Below the pieces are notes generated by a model. That model was not told the origin of the DNA. It saw only the letters and a program-made list of their open reading frames with translations, and searched no databases. Positions 1-6,974 of a DNA stretch of 9,856 nt are shown here, in pieces (the stretch's first letter is position 1; the number at the start of each line of letters is the position of its first letter). The position numbers and the translations under genes are program-made. Source of the stretch: Firmicutes bacterium CAG:449 (GTDB taxonomy: Bacteria > Bacillota_I > Bacilli_A > RFN20 > CAG-449); contig FR889466.1 of assembly GCA_000432895.1 (NCBI GenBank), forward strand, positions 17,514 through 27,369, written 5' to 3'.

Positions 1-979
1 ATCTTTTAAAATCATCAGTATAAATATTTGTTCTCTTCCTTCCTGACATTAATTTTCTTTCTATAATACTAAAAGCCATAACAATTAAACCAAATATAAC
101 TGCACATGCACATATATACCCTGTTTTTCGAGTAACATAAGTTTGTTGAGATAAAAATCTTTGGATATATTGCATTGGTGAAAAATAATCATTTTCATTA
201 GTTACATCTTTTAAAACTGTCGGTTGACCATATAAATTTAAATAACCAATTAAAGTATTAAATAAACATATTCCAATTGAAGATTTAATATTTGGTAAAG
301 TTACATATTTAAATAACTTAAATCTATTAGCCCCATCAGCTTCGCATGCTTCATATAAAGATTTTGGCACATCTCTAAGTGCTCCTGAAAAAATAACAAA
401 ATTAGTACCTGTTTGCCACCATATGGAAGCAATTAACATTACAATCCATCTTAAAGTGTCATTTTGAAACACTCCTCCACTTAACCATTTAATATCTACA
501 TGAAATATTGAATTAATAAGTCCAGAACTATCACTAGCGAAAATATTTGAAAATATAATACCCATAATAGTAACAGAAATAACACTTGGAAGATAAATAA
601 TCGCTCTAAAAATTTTATAACAAGGCGGATTTAGATTAATTAAATACGCTAAAGCAAGAGGAATAATTATTAAAAATGGAATAGCAATTAAATCAAAAAG
701 AAATGTTGATAAAAATGATTGCCAAAATTTAGCAGGAATTCCGCTTACCGCTCCTAAACCTTTAAACAAATCAATATAATTCTTTAGTCCAATAAATTCA
801 TTATTAGATAAATCATATGGATTATAATTCATAAATGACATCACAATTCCAGAAAATACTGGAACTAAAGAAAATATAATAAAAATAATTAAATAAGGTG
901 TTGTTAAACCTAAACCTAAAAATGATTGTTTAATTTTACTTTTTTGATATTCTTTCTTCTTATCAATAGTGCTTTCCAT
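1..979 (-). CDS. ABC sugar transporter permease, MalF/UgpA type (3' end beyond window)
   Basis: Inner-membrane subunit of a carbohydrate ABC importer. I translated 326 codons with no stop before the left edge, so the C-terminus is missing. A charged N-terminal tail (about residues 1-18) is followed by several hydrophobic segments (about 24-48, 92-114, 124-146, 178-199, 233-250, 286-305), fitting six membrane spans. The cytoplasmic EAA loop that docks on the ATPase is clear at about residues 210-229 (EACEADGA, then a LP pair), and this is diagnostic for binding-protein-dependent permeases. The ATG at 979-977 shares one base with the TAA of the upstream binding-protein gene (TAATG), and AAAGGGTGAT at 985-994 serves as a ribosome binding site 5 nt away. 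Translation is therefore probably coupled. A MalG-type second permease would be expected just beyond the left edge. The substrate cannot be read from this gene. Confidence 0.93.
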   Translation of the reverse strand, partial: MESTIDKKKEYQKSKIKQSFLGLGLTTPYLIIFIIFSLVPVFSGIVMSFMNYNPYDLSNNEFIGLKNYIDLFKGLGAVSGIPAKFWQSFLSTFLFDLIAIPFLIIIPLALAYLINLNPPCYKIFRAIIYLPSVISVTIMGIIFSNIFASDSSGLINSIFHVDIKWLSGGVFQNDTLRWIVMLIASIWWQTGTNFVIFSGALRDVPKSLYEACEADGANRFKLFKYVTLPNIKSSIGICLFNTLIGYLNLYGQPTVLKDVTNENDYFSPMQYIQRFLSQQTYVTRKTGYICACAVIFGLIVMAFSIIERKLMSGRKRTNIYTDDFKR

Positions 980-2445
980 TAGAAATCACCCTTTAAGAAT
1001 GATATAGCTTCATTTGTTTGATCTTGGCTAGATTTAATATTTGATTCATCATTTGAAGCATTACTTGATTCTGAAATTGTCCATAAAGCTGCTAAATTTT
1101 TAAATGTATCAGAATAATAAGGTGTATTACCAGGACATTCAAAATAATTTATATCTGGATAAAACATATTAATATAATTATTAACAAATTGATTTGATGA
1201 ATATGTTTCATCATTTGCAATAATTGTTGAAGCAGTAATATGTCCTGCTTCTGCCCATTTAGCACCTATTTCACCAGTTTGAGTAAACCATTTAATAAAT
1301 TCAAGAATTGCTGCTTTCTTTTCAATATTTTTAACAGTTTTAGACATAGCAAAGAAATGAGAATCACCAAAAATTTTATTTCCATTTTCTGATGTTTCAT
1401 CCATACTGAACCAATGTGCAGTTGAAGTAGCACCTATTTTATCTTTTTGAACTGTTTCAATAGAAATGTTTCCATTATTAGTACCATATGCTTCAAAAAT
1501 TGAATTTGCATTCCATGGCATACCGACAAAGAATAATGCTTTATTTGTAACAAATCTTGTTGTCGCAGCTGATTCAGGTAGACTATAATCAGCATAACCT
1601 AAATTGACAATTTCACGAATTGAATTAATTGCATTTTTAAAAGCTGTACGGTTTTCAGTATCATTATACCAAGTTGTATAATAATCAGAAGTATTATAGA
1701 AATATCCTCCATTTTGAATAACCGCAGTTCCAAAAACATAATTTCTAAAGAAATCAAGATTAGTAATCCAAGAAATTGGAGTAATATTTTCTCCTTCTTT
1801 AACTTTTTTACATAAAGCAAGTAATTCACTTCTAGTAGTTGGTATTTCTCCACCATATTTTTCTAATAAAGATTTATTATAATAAACAACATTACTTTGA
1901 GCATCAATAGGCACTCCAAACGTATATCCACTATAGCCTAAATCAGTATATTTGCTTAATCCTTCTGCATAATCATTCATTGAAATATCAATATGAGATA
2001 ATTCCATTGCTTCATCAAATGGTTGAATTAATTTATTATCTGCAAACATCATATGACCTTTTTGATGTGACATAATTAAATCTGGAGCATTAGTATTCGT
2101 GGAAATTTGACTACTAACAGTTTGTTCGAAAGTATCTTGTCCAATATTAGTAACTGAAACAGTTATTTTGCCTTTATGTTCAGCATTGAATTGATTAATA
2201 ATATTATTTAATGCAGCAATATCTTCACCATTAACAACAGTTGCTAAATCAATATCAATATCCTCAAAAATAACTTTATTATTGTCATCAAATTTTAAAT
2301 TTCCTTTATTTTCCCACCATGGAGAAGATATTTCTTCTTTTCCACCTCCAGAAGTATTTGTACTTGTATTAGGGGTAGAAGTTGATGTCTCTCCACAAGA
2401 AACCATTGTTAATGCAAGCACAGTTAATAAAAATTTTTTCTTCAT
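979..2445 (-). CDS. Extracellular solute-binding lipoprotein, family 1 (488 aa)
   Basis: Substrate-capturing lipoprotein of a carbohydrate ABC importer, anchored outside the membrane. The N-terminus is a lipoprotein signal peptide with KKK, a hydrophobic core and the acceptor Cys at residue 17 (MVSC, a slightly atypical lipobox). A Ser/Thr/Gly linker follows to about residue 37. The rest has family-1 binding-protein features: a segment near residues 80-105 of the type FNAEHKGKITVSV, PDLIMSHQ near 125, and a YTFGVPIDAQSNVVYYNKSLL stretch near 175-195 typical of the hinge region. The start is set by AGGAGG at 2451-2456, 5 nt upstream, which sits only 1 nt beyond the GH97 stop codon region. This is the second binding-protein gene of the operon and lies immediately before the permease, so it is the likelier cognate partner. 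Two trailing genes could be affected by polarity from the broken GH97 upstream. Ligand unknown; an oligosaccharide is inferred from context. Confidence 0.92.
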   Translation of the reverse strand: MKKKFLLTVLALTMVSCGETSTSTPNTSTNTSGGGKEEISSPWWENKGNLKFDDNNKVIFEDIDIDLATVVNGEDIAALNNIINQFNAEHKGKITVSVTNIGQDTFEQTVSSQISTNTNAPDLIMSHQKGHMMFADNKLIQPFDEAMELSHIDISMNDYAEGLSKYTDLGYSGYTFGVPIDAQSNVVYYNKSLLEKYGGEIPTTRSELLALCKKVKEGENITPISWITNLDFFRNYVFGTAVIQNGGYFYNTSDYYTTWYNDTENRTAFKNAINSIREIVNLGYADYSLPESAATTRFVTNKALFFVGMPWNANSIFEAYGTNNGNISIETVQKDKIGATSTAHWFSMDETSENGNKIFGDSHFFAMSKTVKNIEKKAAILEFIKWFTQTGEIGAKWAEAGHITASTIIANDETYSSNQFVNNYINMFYPDINYFECPGNTPYYSDTFKNLAALWTISESSNASNDESNIKSSQDQTNEAISFLKGDF

Positions 2446-2456
2446 AAAAACCTCCT

Positions 2457-3620
2457 TTAATTCTTTACAATTCTAATGGTCAATCCACCATATTGATTTA
2501 ATGAAAATGTATTTTTACTTTCACTAGTAAGATCAATTGTTGACACATTTAAATCTTTATAATTTTCACCATCTTGATATAAATATGCTTTATAACTTGT
2601 ATTTGGTTCTAAGAAAGAAAAATCAATTTCAATATCTCTTTGATCAAAACCATTTATAGCACCTACAAACCATTCATTATTTTTTCTTCTAGCAACCGAA
2701 TAATATTCATCCATTTTGCCACCTAAGAATTCACTTTCATCCCAACAAGCAGGTAAAGCTTTGAATAATTCATTAATATCTGCTCTAGCGTATGTTTGAG
2801 GATGATCAGCCATTGAAGGTAATCCTGATTCATATAAAACTGAGCATGCAATTTGACTACCAATTGTCATTCCTTTGCTTAAAGGATCAACAGTCGGAGT
2901 AAAATCAGTTGGCCCAACCACCATACGAGTAAACATAGAATTTACAATCGTTGCCGCATCAACACTTTTATTTTCGTTTCCTTTAATACCTTCACGATTA
3001 AGAACATTAGGATAAATTCTTCTTTCACCAGTTGGTTTATTAGAACCGTGGCAATTAACTACCATTTTTCTTTTAGCACATTCTTGATAAATACTTTCAT
3101 ACCATTCAATTGTTTTTTTATCTTCACCTTGATGAGTTTGACCAGTAGCATTTTGTCCATCAAAGAAATCAATCTTTATGCCTGCAACACCATAAGAGGC
3201 CCAAGTATCAAGTTTAGATTGTAATAAAGCTAAATTACCATTTGCAAAATCATTTAAAGCATTACACCAAACAATAACCTTAACATTTTTTCTAGTCGCA
3301 TAATCCATGAATTCTTTAAATTGATTAGAGTTGAAATTAGCATTCCAACCTCCATCAAGAATTGTATATTTCCATCCCATCTCATTAGCTAAATCAACAT
3401 ATTGTTTTTGTAAAGTAAAATCATTTTGAGATGTTGTTCCTGTATACAATAACCAGTTCCAAGCCACTACACCAGGTTCAACCCAATCATAATCATAAAT
3501 TTTCTTTTCTTCAGATGATAATTCATCGTAATTATCTGGACGATAATAACTTGCATCATCATAAACTTTTTCAACTAATTCACTATCAGTCACTTCTTTT
3601 AAAGATCCAGTAATACCCAC
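2457..3620 (-). pseudogene. GH97 glycoside hydrolase, catalytic and C-terminal part (downstream of frameshift)
   Basis: Catalytic (beta/alpha)8 barrel and C-terminal beta domain of a family GH97 alpha-glycosidase, out of frame with its own N-terminus. Recognisable elements are GWKYTILDGGW near residue 82, GIKIDFFD near 147 (Asp 151), HGSNKPTGE near 191, YPNVLNREG near 203 (Glu 210) and MVVGPTDFTP near 233, counted from the GTG at 3620. In the characterised retaining member BtGH97b an Asp nucleophile and a Glu acid/base occupy these places, whereas inverting SusB lacks that Asp. The sequence therefore favours the retaining, alpha-galactosidase-like branch. The reading frame is open upstream of the GTG (LSYPFTSPWRV), and no ribosome binding site precedes the GTG, so it is not a true start. 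With one copy of the repeat at 3682-3720 removed, this joins the upstream part as residues about 260-665. The catalytic residues are intact, which suggests a recent break or a sequence error. Confidence 0.85.
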
Positions 3621-4474
3621 TCGCCATGGAGAAGTAAATGGATAAGATAATTCAGAATCATCTTCAGCAATAGTGGCTGGGCTATGAATAGTTTGTAAGG
3701 ACTATGAATAGTTTGTAAGGCTGTTGAACCATCTTCTTTACATTCTAGAAATGATCCATAAAAACCACTGCCAATTAGATTTGATTCAGTAATTAAAGAA
3801 TACATTTCATTATCACCAACTTGATAAATAAAAGGCATTGATAATTGTCTACCATATAAATTAGTAGCTTTTCTTCTTTGATAAACTTCTTCATAAGCAA
3901 AGAAATTACCTTTACCATTTATTGTTTTATACGGCATATTCCAAGTAATTGAATCTTCTGGAAGAGTAAAAGTGGTTAATTCATTTTCAATATGAAATGT
4001 CCCTTTCGCATTATCAATAGATTCAATATCGTATTTAAAAGCATATCCATCATCATATGCACGCATTGTAACAGTTAAATAAAATGCATATTCTTTAAAT
4101 TTTATTTTCATTTCATTACATGAAGCTTCCACTTGTGATGATTTTCCACTTATATTATCATAAATAACATTAATTTCATTTCTTTCAATATTTTCAAGTG
4201 TTAACATTTCATATAAATTAGCTTCTTGGAAAGAAAATCCTAATGTTGAATCTTCAATAACTGTAATATTATTTTTCTTTATAGAATACTTTAAAGATCC
4301 ATCATCTTGTAAAATAACTCTTGCATTTAATTTTTTATCAGGTGAAGACACATCCCAATAATCACCTTCAACAATATCATTACTAGAAGAAGAATTTGAA
4401 ATGGAAGTTTGTTCTCCACATCCTACCAGTAAACTTGATATTGCCAAAAACGTTAATAAAAATTTTTTCTTCAT
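3599..4474 (-). CDS. GH97 glycoside hydrolase lipoprotein, N-terminal part (truncated by frameshift)
   Basis: Start of the GH97 gene: lipoprotein signal peptide with a good lipobox (LVGC, Cys 19), a Ser/Asn linker, then the GH97 N-terminal beta-sandwich domain (about residues 38-258). Typical family features are SSPDKKLNARVIL near 43, MRAYDDGYAFKY near 137 and PEDSITWNMPY near 172. True sequence ends near residue 258 (TIHSP); the last roughly 32 residues are out-of-frame translation ending in a TAA at 3601-3599. The product alone would lack the catalytic barrel and be inactive. The corrected fusion with the downstream part is 665 aa, normal for the family. Only 2 nt separate the ATG from the stop of the upstream binding protein. 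The ribosome binding site is weak (AAAGG at 4487-4491, 12 nt away), so coupling to the upstream gene is likely. Expected location is the outer face of the membrane, which would release sugars near the importer. Confidence 0.85.
   Translation of the reverse strand: MKKKFLLTFLAISSLLVGCGEQTSISNSSSSNDIVEGDYWDVSSPDKKLNARVILQDDGSLKYSIKKNNITVIEDSTLGFSFQEANLYEMLTLENIERNEINVIYDNISGKSSQVEASCNEMKIKFKEYAFYLTVTMRAYDDGYAFKYDIESIDNAKGTFHIENELTTFTLPEDSITWNMPYKTINGKGNFFAYEEVYQRRKATNLYGRQLSMPFIYQVGDNEMYSLITESNLIGSGFYGSFLECKEDGSTALQTIHSPYKLFIAQPLLLKMILNYLIHLLLHGEWVLLDL
3682..3720 (-). repeat. 19-bp unit twice at 20-bp period, causing the GH97 frameshift
   Basis: On the plus strand the unit CTATGAATAGTTTGTAAGG occurs at 3682-3700 and again at 3702-3720, separated by a single A at 3701. 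The added 20 bases are not a multiple of three. Reading the minus strand through a single copy gives TALQTIHSPATIAEDD followed by SPWRVGITG, which joins the N-terminal and catalytic parts of GH97 in frame. The repeat therefore accounts for the whole break. It is seen directly; whether it is biological or an assembly error cannot be told from the sequence. Confidence 0.92.
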
Positions 4475-4476
4475 AA

Positions 4477-6303
4477 TTATAATTGACCTTTAATTGCACT
4501 TTTAATACTATCAGCCATTGTTTCTACACTTGACATATTTTCCCAATAATAAACTTCTGGTAAATAAGTTTCGGCGACTGTTGTATTAATAATGCTCTTT
4601 TCTGCACTATGTCCATCTAAAGTTCTAAAATTATTTGGATCACCAACACTTTGTAATAATTTAATTGCAGGAACATTAGAATTTTTTACTTCGTTTGATT
4701 CAGCAACACTTTTTCTTAAAGGATACCAACCCGCTTTAGTAAGAGAAGAAGAATTTTTACTTAAATAATCAGCAAAGACAGCACCAGCGGCAATTTGAGT
4801 CATAGAAACATCTTTTGCTTTATAAAATTCAAGACCTACTTGATGCATTGGAATTTGATTTTTATTTTGTTTATCATTATCAGCAAATAAACCACTTAAT
4901 GGCATAACTCCAATATTATTTAATTTACCAGCTACAGTTCCATTTGAAGCAATACCCATATTAATTAAACCAATTAACGATTTTTTTTGTTCAACATTAT
5001 CAATAGCAGCACTATCAACCCATTCATTTTCATTAACGCCAGCTTGGCCATGTGCTTTACCACCAACACTAAATAATTCTGCAAAATTTGTTAAAGCAGT
5101 AATTGCATTTTTATTATCTTCGCCCCATTCATTAACATATTCATTATTTTTATATGAATAATATTCAGCATCATTTTGTAAGAATGTTGTTTGTGAAGCA
5201 CATTCTTTAAATGTCCAAGAAGCATTAGAAACAATAGATTTAAATTCAGAATTTGAACTTACTTCACCTTCATATGCTTTTTGTAAAACAGTGACAAATT
5301 CAGTATAATTACTTGGTAAATGATCATAAATATTATATTTATTCATTAATTCTTTATTATATACAAGATAAGGAATACTGCCACCAAGTGGAAGAGAATA
5401 TAACTTACCATTAATATAATTTTCTCTAATTGCATTTGCATAAAAATCAGTTTTATCAAAATCAATATTTGCTAAATCCAACACATCACTTGCTGTATAA
5501 TATGTAGAGTATGTACTATTCATTCCTGGAGTTTGTTGAATTCTTAAAGAATGTGTATTTTGATTTAATTCAGTAGTAACATTAACTGTAATTTCGCCTA
5601 AATGCTCTTTATTGAATTGCTTTGCAAGTGTTTCAACATGAGATTTTGTTCCATTGAAATTACATCCAACCCAAACATTAACCACAGTATTTTCATATTT
5701 AATAGAACCATCCTCGTTTCTTGCAATTGATGAATCAAATTTATATTTAGCGTATAAAGTTAAATCACCATTTACTACATCAGTTTCAAATGACCATTTT
5801 TGTGTGCATGCTTGATCTTTATACCAACCTTCAAATTCAAATCCCATACGTGGACAAGTTGGAATTAATGCAGTGGAAATTTTATTTCCTTCATCAATAG
5901 TAATAGAAGCAGTCTCATTAATGCCATCGTAATTAAAATTAAAAGTTACGGTTCTTTTTTCAGCATTTTTATTCCATTTAGCATACAAAGTTAAATCAGA
6001 AGTGACATATTCTAAGAAATCAAATTTTACATTGCCTTCTTTATCTAGATACCAGCCATCTAAAGTATATCCTGCTCTAGTTGCTTTCCAGTTTGTTGCT
6101 CTTCTACCATTTTTAACAGTAACTACTCTTGGAGATGAGCCTTCATAATTTAAATCATATGTTACAGTGTATTCGTCTTTTACTTCTTGTGTATCACTTG
6201 TTGCAGGTGAATCAGATGATGTTGGATTTTGTCCACAAGCAGTAATACCTACTAGTGTTCCAAACAAAGCCATTGTTGATAAAATTTTGAATTTTGTTTT
6301 CAT
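4477..6303 (-). CDS. Solute-binding lipoprotein with two InlB-type B-repeats (608 aa)
   Basis: First gene of the operon, a lipid-anchored binding protein with an unusual insert. The signal peptide ends in a lipobox (ITAC, Cys 23), followed by a Ser/Thr/Asp linker to about residue 43. Two Listeria-Bacteroides (InlB B-type, Flg_new) repeats lie at about 45-110 and 117-186. Each has the pattern beta strand, then AGYTLDGWYLD or MGFEFEGWYKD, then DLTLYAK. The binding-protein domain runs from about 205 to 608, with FNKEHLGEITVNV near 230, LYSLPLGGSIPYLVYNKEL near 301 and AAGAVFADYLSKNSS near 505. These repeats are usually found in cell-surface and adhesion proteins. Here they probably act as a stalk lifting the binding domain off the membrane or touching a polymer. 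The ATG at 6303 is chosen over the ATG at 6348 because GGAGG lies 4 nt upstream and the signal peptide begins here. Substrate not identified. Confidence 0.9.
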   Translation of the reverse strand: MKTKFKILSTMALFGTLVGITACGQNPTSSDSPATSDTQEVKDEYTVTYDLNYEGSSPRVVTVKNGRRATNWKATRAGYTLDGWYLDKEGNVKFDFLEYVTSDLTLYAKWNKNAEKRTVTFNFNYDGINETASITIDEGNKISTALIPTCPRMGFEFEGWYKDQACTQKWSFETDVVNGDLTLYAKYKFDSSIARNEDGSIKYENTVVNVWVGCNFNGTKSHVETLAKQFNKEHLGEITVNVTTELNQNTHSLRIQQTPGMNSTYSTYYTASDVLDLANIDFDKTDFYANAIRENYINGKLYSLPLGGSIPYLVYNKELMNKYNIYDHLPSNYTEFVTVLQKAYEGEVSSNSEFKSIVSNASWTFKECASQTTFLQNDAEYYSYKNNEYVNEWGEDNKNAITALTNFAELFSVGGKAHGQAGVNENEWVDSAAIDNVEQKKSLIGLINMGIASNGTVAGKLNNIGVMPLSGLFADNDKQNKNQIPMHQVGLEFYKAKDVSMTQIAAGAVFADYLSKNSSSLTKAGWYPLRKSVAESNEVKNSNVPAIKLLQSVGDPNNFRTLDGHSAEKSIINTTVAETYLPEVYYWENMSSVETMADSIKSAIKGQL

Positions 6304-6307
6304 ATTT

Positions 6308-6312
6308 CCTCC
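6308..6312 (-). promoter_or_regulatory. Ribosome binding site fixing the start of the 608-aa binding protein
   Basis: On the minus strand GGAGG is followed by AAAT and then the ATG at 6303-6301. An upstream in-frame ATG at 6348 would add 15 residues (MCKDHLAYFLFYGGN) before the signal peptide and would place this site inside the gene, so the downstream start is preferred. Confidence 0.8.
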
Positions 6313-6369
6313 ATAAAATAAAAAGTATGCAAGGTGGTCCTTACACATTAATAATATATATTCATTAAT

Positions 6370-6383
6370 TGAAAGCGCTATTA
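6370..6383. promoter_or_regulatory. Predicted cre / LacI-family operator
   Basis: TGAAAGCGCTATTA matches the Bacillus-type catabolite-responsive element consensus TGWAARCGYTWNCW at all but one position (T instead of C near the end) and is nearly palindromic around GCGC. It lies 67 bases upstream of the first gene of the sugar operon and overlaps the predicted -10 box. This fits repression by CcpA or a local LacI-type regulator. The regulator gene is not in the window. Confidence 0.7.
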
Positions 6384-6409
6384 TTAAATTTAATATTTTA
6401 TGTTATCAA
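6380..6409 (-). promoter_or_regulatory. Predicted sigma-A-type promoter of the sugar operon
   Basis: On the minus strand TTGATA (6409-6404) is followed after 18 bases by AATAAT (6385-6380), close to TTGACA and TATAAT. The predicted transcript would begin inside or just past the cre site and carry a leader of about 70 bases. The surrounding sequence is very AT-rich, so the match could arise by chance, but the position relative to the operator and the first gene is sensible. The stretch 6410-6527 upstream shows no further feature I can support. Confidence 0.4.
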
Positions 6410-6527
6410 TATATTTAAACTTAAAATTAATTAGTAATATTATGTATATTTTTAGAAAAAGGAGCAGAATTTATATAAAAAATCTTATTATATTTAAATT
6501 TAATATTTATGTATTTTTTCATAATAA

Positions 6528-6547
6528 AAAGGAGATTTCTCTCCTTT
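6528..6547 (-). terminator. Rho-independent terminator after the modular lipoprotein gene
   Basis: On the minus strand an 8-bp perfect stem, AAAGGAGA and TCTCCTTT, encloses a GAAA loop. It is followed by a T-rich run (TTTTTATTAT including the stem end). It lies 14 bases beyond the TAA at 6564-6562 that ends the last fragment of the lipoprotein gene. This supports that fragment being the true 3' end of the gene and separates it from the sugar operon. Confidence 0.8.
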
Positions 6548-6561
6548 AAGCACTTATTTAA

Positions 6562-6956
6562 TTAAGCATTAAAAACAATTGAAGAAATATGACATTGTTT
6601 AAAATCACCATTTTTAACAATATCAAATTCTACTTTACTAGCGCCTTCACTAACAGTAATAGTTGCAACATTTTCATTAATAGAAATACTTCCACCTGTA
6701 AGAGAAGAAATTGTACTTAAACTTGATTTATTATTAGCGCTTGCTAAGTTTATTTCAATTGTTGAAACACTTTCTTCACCCCAAGATAATTCAACATGTT
6801 GCCCTACATATAATCTTAAAGGATTAGATAAATAAGTTCCATTACCAACATTACTAGCAGATGTAGCTTTAGTAACTAACTAAGCCATAAGTCTCCATTT
6901 CTGAATCATCAACAAAATATTTTTCAACTCCATTTACTGCTGGAACTACTGCACCA
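6562..6956 (-). pseudogene. Out-of-frame 3' remainder of the modular lipoprotein gene
   Basis: Downstream of the stop at 6959-6957 the coding signal continues in two other frames. From about 6976 to 6878 the minus strand reads MIASYFNGAVVPAVNG, then VEKYFVDDSEMETYGL, a near copy of residues 195-226 of the upstream protein. It ends at TAA 6871-6869 after LVSY. In the third frame, from about 6883 to the TAA at 6564, an open stretch reads LVTKATSASNVGNG, then NPLRLYVGQHVELSWGEE, and ends in DFKQCHISSIVFNA. This last part looks like a small beta-sandwich domain of the kind found at the ends of secreted proteins (weak recognition, no family name assigned). Neither part has its own start or ribosome binding site, so both are best read as the missing C-terminus of the preceding gene. 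Frameshifts, assembly errors or recombination between repeats could each explain this. Confidence 0.72.
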
Positions 6957-6974
6957 TTAAAATAAGAAGCAATC
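6882..6974 (-). repeat. 93-bp direct repeat copy, partner at 7564-7656
   Basis: This segment aligns without gaps to 7564-7656 (offset 682) with about 80 of 93 positions identical. The last 33 bases (6942-6974 against 7624-7656) are exact. Both encode IASYFNGAVVPAVNG. Similarity stops abruptly at each end, and the reading frame changes at each end. Confidence 0.85.

Noticed and set aside
1599..1856. Open frame of 85 codons on the minus strand within the 488-aa binding-protein gene
   Set aside because: It lies wholly inside a clear family-1 binding-protein gene in another frame, has no domain pattern, and its composition is what the shifted frame of an AT-rich gene gives.
2282..2476. Open frame of 64 codons on the plus strand
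   Set aside because: Antisense to the signal-peptide region of the binding-protein gene; no ribosome binding site or family resemblance.
3431..3613. Open frame of 60 codons on the plus strand
   Set aside because: Antisense to conserved GH97 coding sequence, low-complexity product, no supporting signals.
3618..3620. GTG as a real start for a separate catalytic protein
   Set aside because: No ribosome binding site precedes it, the frame stays open upstream with conserved GH97 sequence (SPWRV), and the start would cut the domain. Reinitiation cannot be fully excluded.
3599..3720. Programmed ribosomal frameshift in GH97
   Set aside because: No slippery heptamer with a downstream structure was seen, and a 20-bp duplication fully explains the shift.
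6346..6348. ATG 15 codons upstream of the chosen start of the 608-aa binding protein
   Set aside because: It would put extra residues ahead of the signal peptide and ignore the GGAGG placed 4 nt before the ATG at 6303.
6386..6512. Two similar A/T strings (6386-6403 and 6496-6512) upstream of the sugar operon as a regulator-binding repeat
   Set aside because: They contain almost only A and T in a region of the same composition, so similarity by chance is likely.
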